From contig CALNVZ010003426.1 of assembly GCA_940671915.1 (NCBI GenBank), positions 32,382,332-32,446,331 on the forward strand: a stretch of DNA of 64,000 bases, in the 5' to 3' direction. Below are positions 36,247 through 47,600 of the stretch, one piece after another. Position numbers and translations under genes: made by a program. Source of the DNA: Paracentrotus lividus. Lineage: Eukaryota > Echinodermata > Echinoidea > Camarodonta > Echinidae. The number at the start of each line of letters is the position of its first letter. The stretch's first letter is position 1. The notes beneath the pieces were generated by a model. The model was not told the origin of the DNA and searched no databases. It was given only the letters and a program-made list of their open reading frames with translations.

Positions 36247-36711
36247 AATGTTTGTATTTTTAAAGCTTGGAGAACTTTGTTTTTTTTCTGTAAGTCATGT
36301 AATGGCGCGAACAATTCCCAAACTTTGCAATAATCATCTACATTTATTTTTATGGAGAACAATCGTGTAAGTGAAACCTTATAAAAGTAGTCCTGTTTTT
36401 GTAAGGTTAACATTTTTTCAGTTTAAGCTGATAGATTTTTCATGCCAGAATAATTTTGATCAAAAGCCTACAATCTAATTTTAATTATTATTTTTTTTAA
36501 TGATTTAATTTGATATAAAATCTTTATGAGTTTTGTGCAGTTCCTTAAAAAAAAGTAGGGTCGGGGCCCCTGATTTCCTGTCAGGTGCATTTTCCACCTT
36601 GACAGATGAGGAAATTAATGGCCCCCTTTCCGATCTCGACGAAACGATCGACCGTAAAAGAGGGCGCGCTCGTTTATTTACGTTTTGTTGCGATGCGGTA
36701 CGTCCGCCCAC

Positions 36712-36724
36712 ATCACCTGGCAAC
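36712..36724 (+). promoter_or_regulatory. Possible RFX X-box upstream of the axonemal-like gene
   Basis: ATCACC-T-GGCAAC resembles the X-box (GTTNCC, short spacer, GGCAAC) and has a perfect right half. It lies 262 bases before the ATG at 36986, in a locally GC-rich segment (36540-36730). RFX sites are typical of cilium genes. This is a single imperfect match, so the support is weak. Confidence 0.35.
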
Positions 36725-36985
36725 GCTCCATGTGTTGATATTGTACACATAAAATGAGCACGAATTGCATGCATTTTGTATGCGATGCGCTCTATTCAAT
36801 CTGGGTGACTGAAAGCTGTCGGGCCGCAACAAACTGGCGAAATAAACATAGATTCTTCTAGTTTGCTTTATCCTAGATCACGTTAGTCATCTTGATTTGA
36901 TTCGGAACATATAGCAGGAGATAAAGGAAAGCTAATTCAGTTCAGTTTAGTACAATTAAACGTTAGATCTATTTCTAAAATCATC

Positions 36986-39900
36986 ATGACTGGAGCGGAA
37001 AGGAGATTTGATCTTCACCAGACCAGCTCAGGTCGAGGATTGGATTACCGACCAGAATACTATTTCCCAGCATCTGATTTTAAGGTACGTCTCGATTCAA
37101 GTTTGTTTTTTTTAAATCATATATGAATCATACAAAACAAAAGTTAAACATGTAAATATGTTTGTTGTAAAGAGGAAACTGGGTAGATCTACTTGTATAC
37201 CCAGTTGTTGTAGATCTATGTCCGGACAGGTTGTTTATCCGGACAGACGATTTTGACCAGCCATTTGAAAAGGTGTAACGTTACAAGCAATCTTTTTGTA
37301 GTTTTTTTTAACGAAGTGATAGAAAATATTCTACACATCAAATATTGATGAAGATAAGCATCATTCAACATATATTTTTGGCTTAATCCTGAGACAAACA
37401 AGCAGGCTTCATTTTTGTTAAGTGTCCGGACAACGGACCCCCCATCCTACTTGTTTGCATGCCTAATGAAGTAATGCAGAAGAATCGTTTAATAATTAAG
37501 ATCTATACCAATCGATCATGATGTTGTTCGCAAGCTTTGTGAATGTGATGAGAGTGCGAGTTCAGTTAATTAATGTCTTGTTTAATTCATTGGCAGTGCC
37601 CATTAAGGGAACACATAATGATACGTGTGCAGGCAATGCCTTCTTATAATGCGACACATTATCTTTTGCGTCATTGCTTAATTGAGCATTTGTTCACTCT
37701 GAGTCAAAGTCAAACGTTAAGTGTAACTGTTAGATTTTAAAGTGTTAAGTGAATGAGTCAGTGAGTGGCTACTTATTAATGTAGAATTCTAATGGAATCT
37801 TTGATAAAATATGAGTCCGCAGGACTAACAGTTATCTAGTTGAACAATATGTTCTATAGTCTGATCTCTCTCTAACTTAGATTATAGATCTGATGTTTTA
37901 TTTTCCTCTTTTTTTGCTCTATTTACAGACTACAATCAACAACCCTCTACCGCCTGAACTTGCCAAGCAAGATGAAATCATCAAACCATTCCAAACAACA
38001 ACTGGAGAGGCCCATAATTACAAATATCATGGAGGAATACTGGCTAACCCTCAGCATCACAAGGCCCCAGGTCATTGGAACATTCACTGCAATAAGGACT
38101 TGAGAGAGAAGGTTAGTACAATATGAGTTAGATCTAGATACTGTTAGTGGTCTAATTCTTAAATGCTGCACCTTCTACATTGCAGGTATAACCTTAAAGT
38201 TCTAGATTATGATGATTTTTGTTTTGTTCATTGTGGCAGTAGACTAGATCAACATGGTCTAAATTTTGTAATGGAATATACATAAATTAAAAATTGATAT
38301 TAATTTAAACTTGTTTTGAATTGTGTGGAAATTTAAAATTAGGTTTCATTTTTCAAATTTACGTTTGCTTAAGCAATTCTTATTTATTCTACAATTATAG
38401 GAATGCATTGCACAGATGAAGAGAATTATTATTGAATCTGACATGGATTGATGTAAAATTAATCTTTTTTTTTTTCCTGTTCAGCTGCAACAAAGAGGCT
38501 GGAGAAAACCTCTAACCATGGGCAACCAGGAGAGCGAAGCCCAATCACAGTACAAGGGTGACCAAATGCAGATGGGTGTAGACTTTGACAACAGGCTCAG
38601 TGGCAATCCACAACCATCCAGTCTTCAAACGCACCATCAGAACTGCCCTGCTCCAGTTAGGGTAAGAATGAACAATAAATCAATGAATATATCCTTTACT
38701 TCTGTCAGACTTCAAATGGGGAGGTGAGAAAATTTATAAAAGTTATTGTGTCAGTTTAATACTTTATTTTGATTTGACTTCATTACTTTAGAATTAAGGA
38801 AATTTAAAACAAATATTAGTTTGAAAATGTCCAAGCATCTATCGAGATGCATACATGTAGATGTGCTTATAAATGCTGGCTTATCAATGCACCAATTTAA
38901 AAAAAATTTTTTGTGTGATTTCTGCGAGATTTAAATTTGGTTAGATTTTGTAAGAGTACTGGGGACAGTAGGCTTACAGAGTTAATGGTTTTCTGAAATA
39001 TCTTTATATCAATGATCACAAAATTTTAAATCATTTTTTTTTCCATCTTACAGGACAGTGTGCCCAAATATAAGCCAACTCTTGTCCGAGATGACGGCGC
39101 TCTACAGCTCCTTGATATCTATGTGCCCACCTCACACCATGTCCATAAACGTTTCACTCGGCATGAGCTGGATGACTACCCCAAGAAGGATGCTGCCACC
39201 TATTGGCGATGTGAAGACTACACACAAGCCTGGGGCCATGGAACAAAACATAAGTAAGTACACTTGTGTATTTAATTGCAAGCGAAATGGAAACTTGATG
39301 AAGAGGCCATCTTTCGGCAGTGATGTCATGAAGGCATTTGGTTATTGATTTATTAAATTTCAAGGGACTTGTTAACAATGGCAAAATTACAAATGAAGTA
39401 TAACCACAACAACTTATGTCTGAGGGTTGGGTAAATTAAATTTTTATATTTTGGTTAAAATAGTATTCTCATATTGGTTGTATCAATAATACACAGATAG
39501 TGAGATAATTTAAGGACAGAATATCTCTAGTCTGATAACAATAAGAAGTTATCACAAAGTCAATGGATGTCCCCCCCCCCCCCCCCTCACCCTAAAAAAA
39601 ATGTTAGAAAATAAAAAATATCAGTTTTGATTTGAATAAATTTCCCCTCTCACCAATAAGTGACACAGGATCAGTTATCATCTCCAATCTGAATCATGCA
39701 AGTGGCAACACTGATAAATTGATCAAAGTAACTCATCTTTTTATTTTATTTATCTTCTTTAAAAACAGTCCTCTTCCCAAAGCAGCCGAAGTCCACCAGC
39801 GAGCTCCCATGACTGACGAAATGGTCTTCAAGACGGCTATCAAGGAACCCGTTCGTTGGCCTCAACGCTTCAAGCGTGTCCCTCATGCCGGTATGAAGAC

Positions 39901-40078
39901 AACCATGACAAGCTCTTACAAGACTCCTTCAGACCCTAAGATGAGGGAGATCTTCTCCTGTCCCATAGATACACCCTGGGTCATCCCTGATGCTGGTCCC
40001 ATGCAAACCTTCTCTGTACCTAACATGTACTCAACAGAATACAAGACGTATGCCAGTGGTAAACCAATTAATGTTTGA
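36986..40078 (+). CDS. Uncharacterised 322-residue protein, axonemal-like, five exons
   Basis: I cannot name this gene. Exons: 36986-37084, 37929-38111, 38485-38661, 39054-39253, 39769-40078. All are GT-AG and in frame, from MTGAERRFDLHQTSSGRGLD to SGKPINV and TGA. The protein has no signal peptide, membrane segment or coiled coil. It is rich in Pro, Tyr, His, Lys and Gln, with short aromatic blocks: DYRPEYYFPASDFK, NYKYHGGIL, GHWNIHCNKD, RGWRKPLTMG, YWRCEDYTQAWGHGT, EPVRWPQRFKRVPHAG, SSYKTPSDPKMREIF and YSTEYKTYASGKP. This style is common in small cilium and sperm microtubule-associated or inner proteins, so an axonemal role is inferred; a possible X-box upstream agrees. Codon use and clean junctions support a real gene. 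The end of the last exon is repeated several times downstream. Intron 1 carries a TCCGGAC element. Confidence 0.85.
37195..37447. mobile_element. TCCGGAC element, copy 2, in intron 1 of the axonemal-like gene
   Basis: The left end reads TACCCAGTTGTTG then TGTCCGGACAGGTTGTTTAT. The right end reads AAGTGTCCGGACAACGGACC then CCCCATCCTA. The ends match 16976-17212; the centre matches poorly. Confidence 0.7.
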
Positions 40079-40340
40079 GAACTCTGTACCATGATAGAAA
40101 ATCAAAAGAATACAAGACATACGTCAGCGGTAAATCAATGTATGTTTAAAAGCCTTGTATCTCAACAGAACGTAAGACCTTAGTGGTGTTAATCAATTGA
40201 TATTTAAGAACTCTGTACCTAACATGTACTCAACAGAATACAAGATATACGCTAGTGGTAAACCAATTAATGTTTGAGAACTCTGTACTTTGTATATGTA
40301 TCTACTCAACAGAACATTTTTCCAGCAATTAATGTTTGAC
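40013..40340 (+). repeat. Five-unit tandem array seeded by the last-exon end of the axonemal-like gene
   Basis: Units begin near 40013, 40083, 40154, 40211 and 40281. Unit 1 is the coding end (ATGTACTCAACAGAATACAA, GGTAAACCAATTAATGTTTG). Unit 4 is nearly identical and encodes MYSTEYKIYASGKPINV with its stop. Unit 2 encodes EYKTYVSGKSMYV and a stop. Units 3 and 5 are shortened. Confidence 0.9.
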
Positions 40341-43300
40341 TATGAACCATAATCTCCTGTAAACTACAGTAATGGATTAACATGCTGCTAAACATTAATG
40401 TGATAGAGTCTGAAATCTAGATCTATTTTATAAAGATTAAAGTAGTATTGGTATTTATAATTATAGCATAACATAATGCTCAATTTCAAATTTGGTTTAT
40501 ATGATAATGAATACTTTTGAATGTAGGAATGTTCATAGGAGCATCAGAAATATTGTTGAAAGAAAGTGTGGAATTCTTTTATTTGAATACAGAGCAAGTC
40601 TCATTCCTTTAATGCTGCGTTGCTATTAAAGTCTGAATGGAATAGCAAATTGGACATAACTTATTTCCAGAATCATTTAGTAATATTGTATTGGACAAAC
40701 CACTAAATGAACAAACTTGTGTTAGAATTAATGCAATACATCGTTCAGTATAGCGAGTATAAAGAGCTTTGAATTTGTAAACATTGTGTTCACACACTTT
40801 TTATTCCTGAGAAATTTTGAGTATCGTACTGCTTTCACTAGTTGGCGAAGCTTTTTTTTTTTTATAGTAAGTTTAAGCAAAAATTTAGTTAAGTTTGTAT
40901 AGTATAGAAAGAACATACAATTACACTTTAAATATGAAAGAGAATCATCTAAAATGTATTGCTCATATTCAATGACTTTAATGCCGCAGGATCTTGTCTA
41001 CATACAATACTTTTTTAACTAATGGATGATTACAAAGACCATTCAACTTTGTTTCCTATAATTTTTTTCAAATATTTTGCTATGATTTTATATACTTAAA
41101 ATGAATGGCACATGTACATTGCATTATATTTTGCTTCAAATTGGCATCAACATGTAATTTTCCAGTGAAGTATTTTCTTCTGGCTCTCTTTCTCTCTACA
41201 AAGATATGTTTGTTTGTACAAAAAAAATTTACATTTTGAAAGGTTTGATTTGCATGGGCAGGTATGTTTCTATTTTCAGGTGAATTTTCTGATTGAGTCT
41301 TTATTTACAAAAAAAAACAAAACAAAACAAAACAAAAAAAAAATATGCAAGCTGTTTACACTCGCCCTATATATTCTTAGACTCTGAAAGCTTTCAAATA
41401 ATATCGCTGTTTGACATTTGTAACATGAACAGTTTTTTAAAAGATGAATGTATAGATGTAGATAATGAAGTTATGCAACAAACAAAAAATATTTGCCAGC
41501 AATATAACCTCAAAACATTCATATTTACCTTGTAAATAAGAAAATAAATTATGATTACAAAATATAAATGAATGTAAAAAGTTTATTTGATATCATGCCT
41601 TTCCATGCATGAGGAATAAAATATTTGTGAAGTGAAGGAAAGGGGGAGAGTGACGCACATGGGAGTGAAGGAGTAAAGTTAGAGAGAAAAAGAGAAGTAG
41701 AGGGGAAAAAGAGAGAGAGACTGAGTTTGAGAGTAAACGGAATGGAGAAGGAAAGGAAAGGGGGAGGGAAAGAGAAAGAGAACATAAGGAGTGAGAGTTA
41801 TATGATAAGAGGGGGGGGGGGTGAAAAGAAAAAGAGAGGGACAGAAGGAGCGCGGTAGGGAAAGTGAAAAGAGAGTGGAGGAGAAAGTGTGAGAGAGAAC
41901 ATACATAAAATACAATCATTGGGATAATATAAACTCAATACATAATCACTTTAAGACAAAAAGGGCAAATGAGTAAAGTGTTTTATTCTTTCTTGAATTT
42001 TTCAGAAATTAAATTTTGGAGAAATCTGACTATTTGAAGGAAAACAAAAAATAAATAAAAATGTCCCATATTTCTATCACCTTGAACACCCTATAAATGA
42101 CAATAAAAATCTTTTAGTAAATTACTTAATTATTTCTCCAAGGGCCTATCGGTGAGTGAACTCGTTCAGCGGGAAAACGAGGTGGATGATGATTAATTCT
42201 GTCCCAATCCTAAGTATGGAATTTTTTGTATAAAAAGTTAGTATGTATACCCGCAAACGTCAATATTAACATGTCACAACAACCTCAACCGCCTGCAATG
42301 TTTCGAAAATCAACGTCATCATCCCATCAAAAATTAACGTCAGCTCATTTCTAATTCCGCTTTCTCCCCCCCCCTCTCTCTCTCTCTAAAAAAAAAAAAA
42401 AAAAAAAAAAAAAATTGTTTTTACTTTTTGCTGACATTAAAGTTCTCTCCAACCAGACCACACGTCCATAATGTCGTAGCCAATTATAGATGGTCTCGGC
42501 GGTGCAGTGTGACATGATACTCTACTATGCCCAGGCGCGGATCCAGGTGCCCCCCCCCCCCGAGAAAAAAAAGTTTTGACGGAAAAAATTGGGTGTACCC
42601 AAACTCTGAAATTCCAATTTGCCTCTCCCCCCTTTTTTGATGTAATTGTGGATCCGCCAGTGATGCCTTTGCCAACGGTTGTTTTGTTGGAAATTCTATC
42701 TCACTAATATATAAATAACTGTACCAGTTAGTTCGTGAGTGTGGTTAAGTATGAAATAATAGTTGGCATTCCAATAATTTTCTGGTTGTGGTTAAAACTA
42801 TACGTCCGCTTTTAAACCACATTATTCATTGGCATATCCGTATCACCGAAATTACAGTATCTAGGCCTACTGATGCGATAATATTTTTTGACATAAATTA
42901 GAGACATAATCAATCACTTTTGGGGAGTTAAATATCTACATTCTGTTGCCAATCCATGTCTGGCTCTATATAGTCGATTTTGGTTACTATTACATAACCC
43001 ACCGTAATTTTAATTAAATCATGATTTCATCACAATATAGGGCGACTGTATACTATAGGCGTTGAATGTGTACGACAATTCGAGTGCATATTTTAGACCT
43101 ATATCCTATGAGATAAACATGTAAAAGCCCCCTCTTTATCTTTATAGGTCTTTTGGATCACTGGACCGCGGGGTGTTTTTTTTTATGGGGGTGGTGGGGT
43201 AGAGCATGAAAAAAAAAAGGGGGGGGGGAATGATAGTCAAATGGTCCAGTTTTCGCATTTTTATACAGTAAACAATAAAAAAAATAAAAAAAGTGTGAGG

Positions 43301-44613
43301 GTGCTGCCCCTAGCCCCTGGCGGATCCATTCATTTTGATTAGTTTCGAATATGACAAAAATTTTAATATAAGACTTGCTAGGTCATTTTTTTCCCTTTCT
43401 GAATTAAATCATCTCATCCCATCGGCATTATACACTGGTATTCTCTGCTCGATGGTTTAAATATGCATGTCAAAGAAACATCAATCGGAAGTCCATTACT
43501 CCTGTTTCCTTGATTGCATAGTCATTAATAGAATTGATCCTAAGCAAAAACGGAAGCTAGGAACAGAGAGGAACAAACTAAGTAATTTGTTTTTCCTGGT
43601 TATGTAAATTAGTTGTGAGAACATCACCATGACAAAAGGGGGTTAACTCCATTTTATAACTTCAGAAAAACGCATTTGTTTACAAGAGTTTGTTCAGTCG
43701 TCTCTGGAGAAGTAGAATTAAAAGAAACCTTATGTTATTATAGTCGCAATTAGAATTTAGGATTATATTTCATATCTTCGTGATATTACTCAATTTTCAT
43801 CAAAAGTTTATTTAGTCCCTTTTGGAAAAGAGGATGATGATCCAGAAGAATAATTTAATTCTAATTGTTTCTACGTACGTCAATTCTTTTGTAAGAATTT
43901 TGAAATTGAATTATGAATGCTTGTATAAATAGTCTAGAAGGCGAGATATTAATGAAATAGCTTTAATTTGACATGCGTTGTAGGCGTTTCGATAATATTT
44001 TCACCAGATTAAGAGAGAAAATACACAGATCAAGACAATCAAATCTTCTTCAATCTCGATGACGTCAAGATGACGTATGAAAACTTTACAACTCGGCCAC
44101 TCCAGATCCACACACACAATACAATAATTGCATATGAAAACAATTCGCAAGAGACTAGTACATTGGTTAATGGATAGGTAGTACAGTTACAATGGCGAAT
44201 ATTAAAAAGTACTTATTGACAAATGTGAGACAAAATTTAAAAGTTAAATAAATAACTAAAAACTAGTGATTTGAAGATACTTTTGTTATTTATTGCCTTT
44301 AATGTGTGCTTCAATAATTGATTTCCCCATTTAATAATCAATCAACCCAGGAAGTAATTAAGCGCGAGCGCTGCATGCAGCTCTCGTATGCAATTTCTCA
44401 GTGTTGGAGCTAGCCAGCTAGCTAGCTGCAGGTGTATTTGGTTCATGGTTATTGTTTGGATGTTTGATCGTGAGTTGGAAAAAATAACTCCAAAATTGTG
44501 CTTGTAAAACTATATTTTGCCAGACTCCAGCCTATGGGTTGCTGTATCTCTACTTAGGATTACTCAATCAGAAAGAATCTATTACCTGTTGGTAATTTGC
44601 TGCTTTTAAAATC
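40341..44613. other. Intergenic region before NELL, no gene recognised
   Basis: Contains a purine-rich AG tract (41638-41905), a C/CT run followed by A27 (42365-42414), a repeat bounded by GGCGCGGATCCAGG and TGGATCCGCCAGT (about 42530-42663), a related GGCGGATCC fragment near 43318-43330, and a G-run near 43216. The last few hundred bases should hold the NELL promoter and 5' UTR. No clear TATA box is seen. Confidence 0.6.
41638..41905. repeat. Purine-rich AG tract
   Basis: GGGAGAG, AAAGAGA and GGAAAGG steps over about 270 bases, with a G9-10 run near 41811. Minus-strand Ser/Leu/Phe-rich frames through it are artefacts of the composition. Confidence 0.9.
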
Positions 44614-47600
44614 ATGGGGATCATCGTAAAAGGAATTGTGGTAGCAGTTTGCTGTCTTTTCGCAAGAGGTAAGAACACTCGAGACTTCACCCGGGCAGCC
44701 ATGGGTAAGGCGAGGGTGAGGGCCAGGGGTATGATTTCATTTTCAGGTCTCACTTGTTTTTTTCTTATGACAATTGATGAATGATGATTTTCAACAGACC
44801 CAGATCAATTCGTCATTGTGAGTAGTTTATGTAGGCCTTGCTATAGAAGGTGTGAAAGTTCTCATCATGATATGAAATTGATGTTATTTTTGCGGTGGTT
44901 TTATTTTTTTGCAAATTTTGTCATGTTTCTGAATCATTTTTTAATCCCACTAAATATCAAACCAATGTTTAATATAAAGCCTGAAATGTTTGTCTATTTT
45001 AACATATTAGATCTAACAATTAAGTGACATGCTAATTTGTTATTGTGTTATAATAAAGATTTAGTTCTTAGATTTATAAAAAAAAAAATGTTCATCAGGG
45101 CAACGTCATTTAAAGTTCCGTAGATGGAATGTGATTTGATGTCTGGGAACTATAATCAATGGTTGATTCGAGAGAAGCAATTTTTCAGGCTGACTGATTT
45201 TCTGGCAGCAATTATTTGTTGACCCATATAGTGGGAAAAAAAACTCATCCTTGCTGGATGGACACAAAATAACTCTTAATTAAAGTAAGGCCATTTTTCT
45301 CAGGCCACTTTACTTAAAAAAGAAAAAATGAAAATAATAGATTAGTGATGATGTTAATTTACCAGCTAGACTTATCATCATTAAGAAGATATTGGATTCA
45401 AAATTAATCCATATGCATGTCTGATACAATGTAACTTTGGTATCCAACTCCTACATTATATAGAAACTTGCAGCTGCCATCATACATGTATTCTAGTAAA
45501 GAAATGAATGAATAGAGAATCCAGAGCAAGATGATAGTAGAAATGTAATTGAAAAGGGAAAGACATAATGATGCAGGGAAACATGTAATTTAAGGAAATG
45601 TATAATTAACAATTAAACAATGGAGAACGGAATTATGTTTGACAAAGTGGATGAACCGTACGCGCCTATGAAAAATAACGATAACTAATAACCAAAACAA
45701 TTGATACAATTTAAATACGATTTAGGGAAAGGGCACTTAGCAGGAGGGCTTTTTACTAACTTTTCCACATGGGGTCCACTTTAAATTCTTTAGGGGAAAC
45801 GACGCTTGGACTGTGACAATTGTTCCGAAAATGTCTATCATGGGTTAGGGTTGCAATATACGTTTTATATTAGATTTAGGATATGAAGGGTGTATGAAGT
45901 CCAGGGCTGAAGCCAGCCATTAGATTAGTGTTGGGGATTGACCGCAGAGCGATTGTCGCCAGAGAAAATGCCAATTCTTTAAGGTCAGTCTGCATGGATA
46001 TTGAATTTGGTGTACTATGCGGCTGTTCGTGTTGAGCCATGCTCTTGGTAACCCTGTATCTCGTGTTATAGACTGTGATCAAACAGACCGGCCCACCTGC
46101 AGTGTTTGCAATGTAGGATTAAATTGATCAGCGCTATGAGGTCACTACACATACGTTTCATTTCATTCTCTGGGATGTGTGCATAAAATGTGGGTTTATT
46201 CGGGTACCAAGCAAAACTGTTTGTTAATCAGGTCTGTCTACAAGGCCATGTACCATATTATCGGATGAGAAAACAAACTATGTAAATATCTAATATACTA
46301 TCTAGACAGAATGTCCTGCTTTCATCATACTGTTTGAATTGTATTTTGTGGAGGCCTACATGCAACGCTGCTACATGTATAGATCTTTGAAATGGATCAA
46401 TTACATTACACAATGTAAAAATCAGTTCAGCAGCCTTCAATTCTCCCAAGATGATCTACTTTGTTGCCTACATGTAATATTTTGTTTGATAATTGAAATA
46501 GCAGGCCTATAAACAGGAAAATAAAAATATGGGTACATACTAATATTTTGAGACTATTTGTATCATGAAATTTCCATTTGACTCTTATTTGTATCATTTT
46601 TTGGGAACAATTTAATCATTATGGGCCTCCAATTATTGAAAATAAAAACAAATGTTACTCTAAACTCTGTATATAATAGGCCTAAATGTTTTGGTTTTCA
46701 TTTAAAAAAAAATAAATATTGAATTCTAAACTATTTGTAAGTTGCTCACATACATGTACATGTAGCCTATTATCTTTATATAAATTACTTGCATTGTGTG
46801 AAGTTATCAGACTGAATATACATTTAAAGTGCGCAGAGCTCTCTTCTTAGTGTGACTGTATCAATTGGATGAGCCTTTGATGAGGCCTCTCGATTGATTA
46901 CTCACGCTATTCTTCCATGAAATTGAACTTGCTCACTCTCCCGCTATCAATTAGTGCATTCTGAGTAGTCTAATCCCCTGTCGACGTTAGGATTTCAACC
47001 CTGTGCAATTAAAAGGAGTACCATGCCTGATATTGCAGACTAAATTTATATGAAACAAAGATATGTTTTTGACATACAGCCAGTAGAAGTTGGGTAGAAG
47101 TTGGCATTGGCTTCATTCAAGACTTGATAATTTAATTCAAGTGGAAGAAAGGCAGTTGTATATAGTTTTTCAGAACAGAACATATTCTGAGTCTTGCCAT
47201 ATCATTTCACAATCATTTTCTATGACTCTGACTTTTTTTTAAAAATGGGATTAAAAAGATGAAAGCACTTGAACAAGGCTACATTTTGGCTAATTGCACT
47301 ATCCCTAATTGGCATCCATATTTTCTATTAATTGCACTGTTACTATATTAATAAGTTTACTGCCATGAAAGATACATGTAGAAAGGGAAGCTAGGTGTAT
47401 AATTAAAAAATTCTTTGTTAGATTATGAGTAGGGCCTACATACCAATAGCCTGTTCTTAGAATACTCAATCATTTTTGTTGTTAATAATTGTGTATTTAA
47501 TATAAAATATTAGAAATCATGTCTATATTTTACATTATTCAGAGAACAAAGAAAATACCACTTGAAAGAAATGTTTATTATGAATGATTCATCTTTGAAA

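Noticed and set aside
36505-36774. Overlapping frames on both strands before the axonemal-like gene
   Set aside because: No domain; the segment looks like a GC-richer promoter region.
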